Below are positions 55,113 to 64,000 of a stretch of 64,000 nt of DNA, piece by piece; within the stretch, counting starts at the first letter, position 1, and every line of letters starts with the position of its first letter. The notes beneath the pieces were generated by a model. It saw nothing but the letters and a program-made list of their open reading frames with translations. It searched no databases and had not been told where the DNA came from. The position numbers and the translations under genes were made by a program. The DNA is from Enchytraeus crypticus (lineage: Eukaryota > Annelida > Clitellata > Enchytraeida > Enchytraeidae). Where the stretch lies: positions 62,001 through 126,000 of the forward strand of contig CAJHZI010000600.1 of NCBI GenBank assembly GCA_905160935.1, read 5' to 3'.

Positions 55113-55418
55113 TCAAGGTTCAGAAGCACAAGGCTTCTCTTCAAGACGAGTCGACAAACTGGAGCTACCGTCACAAAGATTAAGGTACTGTTGTATCTCT
55201 TTAAAGAAACTGATACTACTTGATTCTACTGAATCTAGCTTCTCCTTATATACCTGTTGACAAAAGCTTAAGAATTCGTACATTAAGTCATCTGAGGTTC
55301 GACGGGTGTAACTAATGCAATACTTCATCATATTTCTCAAACAATATTGTAAGCGGTTTTTGTATAGTGAACTTGTTAATTTATTCAACATGCACCTAAA
55401 ATTAAATACACTCCCCAC
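55113..55418 (-). CDS. Hypothetical 101-residue ORF
   Basis: Not recognised. Mixed, non-repetitive composition, predicted mostly helical, with a Ser-rich C-terminal part. It has no domain, no splice evidence and no homologous relic nearby, and abuts the GC-rich block. It may be chance, an exon, or part of an unknown element. Confidence 0.2.
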   Translation of the reverse strand: MGSVFNFRCMLNKLTSSLYKNRLQYCLRNMMKYCISYTRRTSDDLMYEFLSFCQQVYKEKLDSVESSSISFFKEIQQYLNLCDGSSSLSTRLEEKPCASEP

Positions 55419-55429
55419 TATATTCTTAT

Positions 55430-55869
55430 ATCATATTACTACAGATAAGTAAAATCAAACGTGCAAAGGCTTATTATCTAAGAATTTTATGCAAAGGTTT
55501 TTGTCTTACAATTGGACTTAATTTAGTATCTTTTTAAGACACTAAAGTATAACTTAAAAATATTATAATATTTAACCTTAATATTTAAAAATATTAAGGT
55601 TAAATACCTTAATACCTTTAAGCTTAGTCTCGTACCTTAAAAAGTGCTAAACTATAGTCATATCATTAGCATAGTCATTATCGTTTTAAATTCTAAACTT
55701 AGGAAATTCAAATTTAAACTAATGCCTTAAATGTCTACTATAGGTATAATGATTTCGACTCCCGGGTATGCTCTTCAGAGGACGAAATCTAATACAGATT
55801 AAACTTGTGATATAGCTTAAACGTGTGGTAAAAGAGATCGATATCACAATGGATACACATTTCAGTTAA

Positions 55870-55905
<36 letters not shown>

Positions 55906-56670
55906 GCTCTCTGTCTAGAAAATAATATAATTTGATAAATAATAAAACGGTAAAAAAATTGCCTGTTATTGTTCTTCAAAATTTTCAGAGGTAGCAAAAA
56001 TAGGTTTTCGAGGTTTTAGGTTCCTGAAAAACCAAAACCCATAAAAGCCCAAACAGTACGGTTTATAGTTTTTTTAAACCTATTAGATTGACATATTATA
56101 AATATTATTAATAATAATAATATTATTATTATTATTATAAATACTTCATAATATCATTTAATTTTGTTAAATTGAACTTTTTTAAATGTGACAAATTTAT
56201 ATCTGATAATTTCACTACAATGTTACACACTACCTTATAAATGCTACAAATTAACATTATCTTTATCATTAGAAATTAAAATTAACATTATAATTAAGCT
56301 AAGTAAAAGTCAAGTCAATAGTTAACAAGCCAATAAGGCAATATTATATTTCCCATTCCAGTTATGATTGCAGAAATTTCGAGCTTTCACACTAACTGTG
56401 GTAAAACCTAATAAGCCTAAAAAACCTAAAAGCTATGGAACCTGGTTGGCTTAAATCTTTTTCAAAAACACTATACCAATGCTGCTTTAAAATTTACAGC
56501 GGTGGAAACCCTTGTAAATTTTCTAACAGCATTGGTAGGCCTATCATGTTTTGCTAGATCTCTTATTGTTGCCTTTTGACTCTTTGTTTGACAAGTCTTT
56601 AAAAGAACTTTTAGAATGACATCTATATCGGCTTACCTCAGCAAAGTCGTGAAATATTCTCCCCTAGTAC
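55430..56670. other. No recognisable feature
   Basis: AT-rich DNA with a (CT)n run at 55871-55913, an (AAT)/(ATT) run at 56097-56143, and an inverted AATATTTAA...TTAAATATT segment near 55560-55605. Confidence 0.4.
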
Positions 56671-56674
56671 CTTG

Positions 56675-57045
56675 TCCTGGGGAAATATATTTCATGGTGA
56701 GGTGAGTCCCCACTTGCCGTCCTCAGCTCCTGTCTTTAGTCGCCTCTTAAGTACACGCGGCAGATTGTTTGCGGTTTCCCTATTCTGCAGTGGTCCAACC
56801 ACACCCGAGCACAACACAGGATTAAATGATAATAAATGCACCTAACTGAGGAAGGCAACGGGAAACCACCTCAGAAGCCATATTTTTTTCCAAGCTATAG
56901 GATGCATAAGGTATGGATAAGGCATGGACTTTGCTAAGGGATTAACTTGCTGATCTGAGGAGTGCTCTTATGGAGCGAGAGGGCAGACTTTGAGTATGGA
57001 TATGTACCTTGAACCTGCAACTTGGCAGTGCACTGAAGAGAGAAG
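56675..57045. repeat. Family R repeat with inverted 5' half
   Basis: 56675-56820 is the 5' half on the minus strand (ending GAGCACAACACAGG). From 56821 the 3' half continues on the + strand (GGCAACGGGAAACCACCTCA to the hairpin CCTGCAACTTGGCAG and GTGCACTGAAGAGAGA). In the copies at 14, 52 and 61 kb both halves run the same way. Confidence 0.85.
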
Positions 57046-57309
57046 AGTATCTTGTATTGCAGCAGCAGTACTCTAAGAGGATGCAGGAAATCTTCGTTAA
57101 ACTATACAATATTTCAAGCACCCTCAGATCAACAACTAAACAATGAGATTTTATTCAGCAGATGTCTGATGTGCGTGAGTTGTTTTACGGATTTAGAATA
57201 TTTAAAGCTTAGCTTTAAATAATTTAAATTTTTATATCTTATAGTCTAATCTAGCTGGTGTTATATTAGGCCTACATGGAGAAATGGAGTGTCATATCAA
57301 ATTTATTAA

Positions 57310-57592
57310 TGTCTATCTATCGTTACAGAGAGACGATTAATAAATAAATGTGATGCGAAATATAATGAAAAGTTGGAGAGGACATATATTAGAGTGAATA
57401 GTTTGCTGAATGAGGTAAAAGATTACTTTACGAAAGAAGAATGTAAATGGAAATGAATTAGAGACAGACCGATCGACATGGGATGCTAGATTATTTGTTA
57501 AATTATTATATGTGTGATAGAATTAGTTGGAACAGTTATATACCATGGACCTGCCGTTAGGCTGTGCCCTAAGAGAGAGTTAGGTTTGGTAG
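57310..57592 (+). mobile_element. RTE-like LINE 3' end
   Basis: AAAAGTTGGAGAGGACATAT (KSW-GH region), GGATGCTAGATTATTTGTTA, then ACCATGGACCTGCCGTTAGG and CCCTAAGAGAGAG. Heavily mutated. Confidence 0.7.
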
Positions 57593-57704
57593 AGGCATAG
57601 TCTTATTCGTGGAATCAATTTCTGTCCATAGAGTGATTTATGGTAAAATCAAAAGCATACATATTTTGACTGATTTTCTGGATTTTGGAATTAGCACCGT
57701 TATG

Positions 57705-57830
57705 GGCCGGCCTTCTATTTGCTGACCGGCTTGGTGTTGTCTCAATAGTGCTCAATGTTGTCATAGATGACAGTAGCACTCTAATTGTTGGTATGTTATG
57801 ATATGTTATGTTTTGTTAAGATGTATTAAC
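57705..57830 (+). repeat. CR1/L2-type LINE 3' UTR tail
   Basis: GACCGGCTTGGTGTTGTCTC, GTGCTCAATGTTGTCATAGA, GACAGTAGCACTCTAATTGT, TATGTTATG repeats. Confidence 0.65.
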
Positions 57831-58024
57831 CTTATGATTTTGTATAAACCTTTGAAGAACGAGTGTTGAGAGCTCTGAAAGAAAAAATCCTGAGGGTATT
57901 GGAAGGCTATTCTTAAATCCGCGTCGGCTGCAATTGATGCGCCAACAAAAGGCAACGATTACTAATAACCATGGAGGAAAGGAGGAAATAACGAAAACTA
58001 CAAAAACAGAAACTAAGAAAGGAA

Positions 58025-58160
58025 ACTATGTAGCACATGCGGTATGTCATGCTATATTTTATGTTATATTAAGTTACGTTATGATAGTGTGCCACTATGT
58101 AGCACATGCGGTATATCATGCTATATTTTATGTTATGTTATGATAGTGTGTCACTATGTA
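58025..58160. repeat. Tandem duplication, about 66-bp unit
   Basis: ACTATGTAGCACATGCGGTA followed by TCATGCTATATTTTATGTTA and GTTATGATAGTGTG, present twice with small differences. Confidence 0.85.
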
Positions 58161-58311
58161 GAGTTAGCATGAAATTTGACAGAATCGAAAACGTTAAATG
58201 TTGTTAGCCAAACAAAATGATGATTGTATTAACAGTTTATTAGCTAACGTTAGTTTCGAAAATGTAGTCTATGCAGCCGTGTTGTTTACCGATACTCAAA
58301 TCTGCATATAT

Positions 58312-58313
<2 letters not shown>

Positions 58314-58342
<29 letters not shown>

Positions 58343-58371
58343 CTCTCTCTCACTCTCTCTCTCTCTCTCCC
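58314..58371. repeat. (CT)n microsatellite
   Basis: CTCTCTCT with TT interruptions. Confidence 0.95.
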
Positions 58372-58559
58372 TATTTTACATGTACATTAAATGGCAGTAG
58401 GCCTAATATATGTAAAGACATTATGAAGAACATAAATAGATTACTTTACAAAGTCAATGTTTCATCATGTTTTAAAGATGACTTCATCCTGAAACTAATT
58501 GATTTAATCCTGAAATGCATTTTCACTGCTTTCCTCAGTATCTAATACAATCCATCTTT

Positions 58560-59785
58560 TACAGCTTTACACAGTTTTAGTTTGTTTATATACAAATATG
58601 TCGGTCCTTGAGTAATATTTATCTTTATCTGCAGCATGGTATAGTACAGTCAACATTACTACAGCCTAACTAGGCAAATCTTACTATGGCTGAAATAATT
58701 AATTATTTAACATTAATTTTGCTTCACAGTGAGACTGCTGCATTTATTTCCGTTGCTGCACACTTCCACACAATATAGTGTTACACAATGTACATATGCG
58801 CGACTGGTAAGGTAACGAGTGTTTGCAAACCTCCAGCGTCCGAAATAATTAAAACCAGTGAGATCAGCAAGAAACAAATAGACGACTAGAATCTAGAATT
58901 CTCTCAACTGTCACTGACTTAGACGTGAGAATTACACACATCTGAATCAATAAGTCTTAAACAACACAAGCACCAGAAGAAAATGTAATTCAGCCGTCTT
59001 GTAGCACTTTATTCATGTGCTCAAACCCCAAAGATCTTTAAAATAATGTTTTTTTATTCTGTCAAAACCTAACGTATGATCAACCCACTGCACAAAAGCA
59101 AAGCATAATGCATGGCCAACCAAATCTTTGTAGTGAAGTAAACATTTCGGATTATAAAAGGAGACTTTTACAGTTTTTAGCACAATGACGCTATTTCAGT
59201 ACTAAATTTTTTTATTCCACAGACGTTTAAAATTTAGGAAACCCAAGAGTAAAAATGAGCAAAACAGTGATAATATTTGCGACGTATCGCAGTTGAACGA
59301 GAGCCATGACCCACCTCTCCACAACCAGGCCACTGGATCTTTAAATGAATTTTGTGAAAATTTACAAATCATTAAAATAAACTTATGCCTTAATATTTAA
59401 CAAAATGTTATAACATGATACTTAAGCAGGAATACATTTATTATCTCCTTTAACCTTCAATTAACATACCGTTAGCTTCGTAGCATTTTATAGAGTCCAT
59501 GTGGCAGCCAATGCCCTTGATCAGGATTGTCCATGGACTTCTAGATAATTATCATGCTTTGTTGCTATATATGATGCTATATATAAAGGTGTCCATGGAT
59601 TGTCCTACATCCTGGACGTCACGTGACAGCGCTGAGAATGCAATATACCAGTTCATTGGCAGCAGTGAGAGTGCCATTCATCTCTGCTAATGAAATACGC
59701 CTAGATATTTTTCATCGTTTCGTATGTGATTATCAAGTGAGTCTAATAATTAAATCTTACAAAGTGTTCTTTAGATATTGATAAG
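58560..59785. other. No recognisable feature
   Basis: AT-rich DNA. A partial duplication GTCCATG...TTGTCCATGGA occurs near 59495-59605. No coding support. Confidence 0.4.
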
Positions 59786-59789
59786 CATA

Positions 59790-59915
59790 ATCTTTCATGA
59801 AGGAATTAACTTGTTAATCCATGGAGTGCTCTTTTTGGAACTCAAAAGCAAAATTTGAGTAAGAATATGTACCTTGGACCTGCCATTAAGTAGAACACTA
59901 TAGAGACTGAGAGAT
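59790..59915 (+). repeat. Family R repeat, 3' end
   Basis: TGAAGGAATTAACTTGTTAA, GTACCTTGGACCTGCCATTA, AGTAGAACACTATAGAGA. Confidence 0.65.
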
Positions 59916-59999
59916 AACTTGTGTATGCCTTGCTATTAAAATGTTCTGAAGTGGTTATTTCCATTTTTCTTTTGTTATGCCTCCATAACTTAAAAGGCT

Positions 60000-60210
60000 G
60001 GCAGCAAATAATACTAACATTAAAGGAAAACCACCCCAGACGTCATATTATCTTCATGCTATAAGCTACATTAAGGTATTGTCTTTAATAAAGGTATTAA
60101 CTCCTTAATCGATGGTGTGCACTTTATGGAGCGTGAATGAAGCTTTTGAGTAGGAATACGCACCTTGGATCTGTCGCTAGATAGAACACTGGAGAGAGAG
60201 AGAGAGAAAC
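60000..60210 (+). repeat. Family R repeat, 3' half, diverged
   Basis: GGAAAACCACCCCAGACGTC, ATGCTATAAGCTACATTAAG, CACCTTGGATCTGTCGCTAG, then a GAGAGA run. Confidence 0.65.
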
Positions 60211-60399
60211 AGAGAGACAGAGAGAGAGGATTAAAGTCTACATCTAACTCGTTGAGGCTTTTGAAAGGACAACAGTGACGGTTGAGCGGAGAACTCAAAC
60301 TTTATTAGGCAATCATTTTAAGATCAAATTTTAAACAGTTGGCCTAGCTATATCAGATTATTTAGATTCAGTGTCATGTATTTGAATTGAATTTAATTT

Positions 60400-60763
60400 A
60401 ATCACGTTTATTTCACTTCTTTAAAATCGTACACCAGAAATACATGGAGATAAAGCGAAAAAGGACACAAAGGCCACGAAGGCACTAACATGTGCCCTAA
60501 CACATATAGCAAAATAAATCTTATAAAGCAGTTACAAGTTCATAGCAGTCAAGACATTCAATCTAAGCATAAAATTACTTCAAAGTACCCCTACATATTA
60601 GCAGGGAAAAGTATCTAATACATTAAAACTTGTTTACGAATAAATTTAAAACACCAGCATATACAAAATCTTAAAATAATACGTACCATTTGCTTTAATT
60701 GTATAACTAATCGGTGATCAATTTAAAATGAATATGCATTACAATCCATGCCGAGAAATCTAG

Positions 60764-60804
<41 letters not shown>

Positions 60805-60978
60805 CCTATACTTTAGTCACTTTTGGTACTGAATTTAAAAATTAAAAACTTATTAAAATCAAAATCTTTCAGTTGGTTTTTAAAGGATTTGACATTATTT
60901 GCTAAAACAATACCGTCTGGTAAGGAGTTCCAAGTTTCACATATCCTGAAAGAAAAGAAATATTTCTTGGTGTTTCAA
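60400..60978 (-). mobile_element. CR1-type LINE C-terminus and 3' UTR
   Basis: Minus strand reads NTKKYFFSFRICETWNSLPD, GIVLANNVKSFKNQLKDF: the R.....WNSLP..IV.A....FK..L end of CR1 reverse transcriptases. 3' UTR lies at lower coordinates and includes a (TA)n run at 60765-60802. Confidence 0.7.
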
Positions 60979-61370
60979 AGATTACTGTTATAATCATGTA
61001 AAGATTACTGTTATAATCATATAAAGATTACTGTTATAATCATATAAAGATTACTGTTATAATCATATAAAGATTACTGTTATAATCATATAAAGATTAC
61101 TGTTATAATCGTATAAAGATTACCGTTATAATCATATAAAGATTACTGTTATAATCATATAAAGATTACTGTTATAATCATATAAAGATTACTGTTATAA
61201 TCATATAAAGATTACTGTTATAATCATATAAAGATTACTGTTATAATCATATAAAGATTACTGTTATAATCATATAAAGACTACTGTCATAATCTTTTAA
61301 AGAACATTGTAATAATTATTTAAAGAATACTACTATAATCATATGAAAATAACTTCCATAATCGTTTAAA
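60979..61370. repeat. 23-bp tandem array
   Basis: About 13 nearly perfect units of AAAGATTACTGTTATAATCA plus TAT, decaying after 61290. Abuts, and probably grew out of, the CR1 coding relic. Confidence 0.93.
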
Positions 61371-61371
61371 T

Positions 61372-61745
61372 CGTACCCCCGTGTTGTGCTCGGTTGTGGT
61401 TGGACCGCTGCAGAATAGGGCAACCGCAAACAATCTGCTGCGTGTACGTAGAGGCGACTAAGGCAGGAGCTGGGGATGTCAAGAGGGGACCCACCTCAGC
61501 ATGAAATATTTTTCCTCAAGATTAAATGGTAATTAATCCATCTAACTGTGGAAGGCAACGGGAAACCACCTCAGAAGCCATACTTTTCCCAAGCTATAGG
61601 CTACATAAAGTTGGATAAGGCGTAGACTTTGTGAAGGGATTAAATTGTTGACCTAAGGATTGCTCATATGGAGCTAGAAATCAGACTTTGAGTATGAATA
61701 TGTATATGGAAACTGCAACTTGGAAGTGCATTGAAGAGAGAGAAG
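61372..61745 (+). repeat. Family R repeat, full copy
   Basis: Both halves in the same sense: CCCCGTGTTGTGCTCGGTTG, GAGGCGACTAAGGCAGGAGC, GGAAACCACCTCAGAAGCCA, AACTTGGAAGTGCATTGAAG, AGAGAGAAG. Confidence 0.88.
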
Positions 61746-62514
61746 ATAGAGAATCGTTTAAAAATTACGTCGATTAACGTTTGCATAGAGAAAGGCAAAA
61801 CATTATTATCAGCCATTAATCAGGCTGATACAGTGTTTAGTCGGTTAATGCACAGTTCTAAGTACGGGTATTAGCCGAGTCAATAACGGACATTGTGATA
61901 TTATCAGCTTTTGGTGCTTGAATAACGACCCGGCTGGTTCTGCAATTTCCTTGCTGTTGTCCACAACTGGACGTGCATTTATTTTGTACTTCAGTTTGGA
62001 GCCAAGCTTTATGGATGCCGATTGCATTTTTTGAAAAGAGATTCAAAAGTGAGACAAATCATATCCTGTTTTAAAGTTTTAAAAGCAAATCCAAATAAAT
62101 CTAAATGCGAGAGATTTTCCTTGTACTATTTCCTCAAACCATCACTCTCAGCCGAACCTGGATCCTTCGTTGTTCTCAATATGTTGTCCAACATATCACT
62201 GTGATCACAAATGACATTAAAAACCAGAATATGTTCTGGGCAATGTTGCTGCTCAAGTGCTCATACAATTCTATCAGTATACTTTCAGGAAGCACAAATA
62301 GCCATTTTTCAGTAGATTTAACTCTCAAATCTAAGATTCCAGTCAGCGGCCCGATTTATACCGTATTCTCAGTGATCAAAACCTTGCCAAATGGTGCATT
62401 AGTTATCATAGATTTAGCTGCATTTACTTATGAATTTATGTCTGCATTTATATTTAGCTGTATTCTGTATTGCAGAGTTTGAGTAGTAAGTCCTTCTTTG
62501 ACTGACCAATGCAG

Positions 62515-62945
62515 CGACTTGATCTTCTTCTTCTTTTCTCTGCGTGACGTCACTTTGTGGACACCAGAGCAGCCTCTTTTACCTTCTGTCTCCACTGATA
62601 CCGGTCCTGGGCAAGATCATAGACATCACTCTGTGCTAGGTTATATTTAGTATCTATTTGTTTTATATCCTTATATTATAATGTTTAATTAAAGTATACT
62701 TATTTCCCATACCTAGTTTCATTTTATTATTTGTTATTCTATAATTTAGAGCTTTTCTTACTGGAGTATTTTCATCCAATCTTAGCATATGTCCTATCCA
62801 ACTGAGTCTTTTGAATTTTATTAATTCACTCCATGGTTTTTCTTGTATTCTGTCATATAGGTCCGTACTGCTAATTATGTGTGGGTATTTTATATTTAAT
62901 ATGATTCTCAATAGTTTTCTTTGAAACATATCTATATTTCAAAGC
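62515..62945 (-). mobile_element. LINE C-terminal relic
   Basis: Minus strand: MFQRKLLRIILNIKYPHIIS, LYDRIQEKPWSELIKFKRL, SWIGHMLRLDENTPVRKALN, then after a frame break the same end as 33563-33742 (YDLAQDRYQWRQ..KEAALVSTK) and AAGAAGAAGAAG. Distinct from the RGRPR LINE. Confidence 0.75.
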
Positions 62946-63050
62946 GACTTGATCAGTTAAGCTTTATTCTGCGGAGCAGTGAGGTTCAAATCCTAAGCTC
63001 ATACGTTACTAATCCTCTCTGGAGAAGTAAAACTGACGTGAAATTCGACA
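62935..63050 (+). repeat. tRNA-like SINE fragment with shared core
   Basis: TTGATCAGTTAAGCTTTATT, B box GAGGTTCAAATCC, then ACTAATCCTCTCTGGAGAAG and TAAAACTGACGTGAAATTCG. Third head type joined to the same core. Confidence 0.6.
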
Positions 63051-63265
63051 TTGAAATATATACATGCATATGAAAATACTGTAATCTACATTTCTAGAAA
63101 CTTTCAGAATATTCTAGGCTTAATGTTAGGCCTATATTCTGAAAACGATAATAGTTTGAAAAGAATCGAAACGGATCTTTGTGACAACCCTCTTCATATT
63201 GCTTATTTATTTTATATATACATGTATATTCCTTTCTTTATTCGTCATAAACAGACAAGATCAAT

Positions 63266-63330
63266 ACACACCACACACACACCACACACACAAACACACA
63301 CACACGCACACAAGCACACACGCACATATA
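63266..63330. repeat. (CA)n microsatellite
   Basis: CACACACAC run with interruptions. Confidence 0.93.
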
Positions 63331-64000
63331 CAATCAAAATGCATTAAAAGAAACTTCGAGTTCCTACTAATTCCAGCACTAGCATTAAAAGTTTCATAAA
63401 TTAAACACCCGTTTCCACCATAAATAAGACACTCTATTGTCCAGAACCATCGAACAATTTATAGGCAATCTAAAACAATAACACAGTTTATCTAGTTCAC
63501 TCAGTACGCGTCTAGTTACAAAGTACTTTAAAATTATATTTCTACTTAGGCTATTTATTTCAATTTCTTATGAACTATATTTGTGTTTGTTCATCTTTAT
63601 ACTGGAATAAGCAATTGTAAACAGTTTGAAGGCAAAGAAATGTAAAATACATTTAATTTTGAGATGACAAGGATAATGTAAGCCTCTATATATCAACCTG
63701 TCCTAACATCAAGGAATTTAACTCTAATTCTGGGGCCTAACTGACAGTAGCGTCGTGACACTGCAAATAACGAGTTCTCTTCATTTCTCTAACATTTTCC
63801 ACGTTAGTTAAAATCGTTGCTGCTTCCCGCTCTCGTCGAAACCGGATTGATCCGGTGTTACTGGGCCCTATATCGATAGTCATTTATCCACCCTGCTACA
63901 GCTTCCAGGATACAATTTAAGTTGATCGAATGCTGCAAGGACCCTAATGTACGTGAAGCGCCCGAAATAATATGCTCCTTTAATCACTGGCAGATCAATC

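Overview
This is a 64 kb AT-rich window of nuclear DNA from an animal. It has spliced genes with GT-AG introns, dense interspersed repeats and many microsatellites, and no sign of bacterial gene organisation. The three recognisable genes point to an invertebrate. The regulatory myosin light chain resembles the molluscan type, with no phosphorylatable serine before its first EF-hand. The peptide-type GPCR belongs to a divergent class common in lophotrochozoans. My best guess is a spiralian (mollusc, annelid, brachiopod or a relative); the sequence does not let me name a species.

Host genes. (1) A four-exon gene on the + strand (coding 8085 to 16666) encodes mitochondrial ribosomal protein bL17m (MRPL17), with a long acidic C-terminal extension. 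(2) A seven-exon gene on the + strand (coding 25897 to 32581) encodes a 189-residue myosin regulatory light chain; its first coding exon holds only the ATG. (3) A single-exon gene on the - strand (34774 to 36027) encodes a 417-residue rhodopsin-class GPCR whose DRY, CWxP and NPxxY motifs are all altered. The three are functionally unrelated neighbours.

Repeats by region. 0-8 kb: tRNA-like SINE copies and relics of non-LTR retrotransposons, one ending about 150 bp before the MRPL17 start. 8-17 kb (MRPL17 introns): an RTE-like LINE tail with a tandemly amplified codon block, a Tc1/mariner-type element with about 45-bp terminal repeats, a palindromic cassette and several ~370-bp repeats. 17-25 kb: a hAT-type MITE with a perfect 8-bp target duplication and a ~1 kb array of 16-bp units. 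25-33 kb: the myosin gene, whose last intron holds a second copy of the same MITE in opposite orientation, again with a perfect 8-bp duplication. 33-49 kb: the GPCR, a deleted hAT element keeping a transposase-like N-terminus, a 17-bp minisatellite, a third hAT-like MITE and a long RTE-like LINE relic. 49-64 kb: an L2/CR1-type LINE with a YADD motif, a GC-rich block of unknown origin, more ~370-bp repeats (one with an internal inversion) and a 23-bp array grown out of a CR1-like relic.

The most unusual feature is the repeat ecology. Several tRNA-like SINEs with different heads share a core and end with the 3' tail of the L2-type LINE found here. A separate ~370-bp repeat ends in the same short hairpin as the RTE-like LINE. 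That suggests two independent SINE-LINE partnerships in one window. No CRISPR array, true tRNA or rRNA gene, operon or defence island was seen. Intron and intergenic stretches not listed hold only unrecognised AT-rich DNA.
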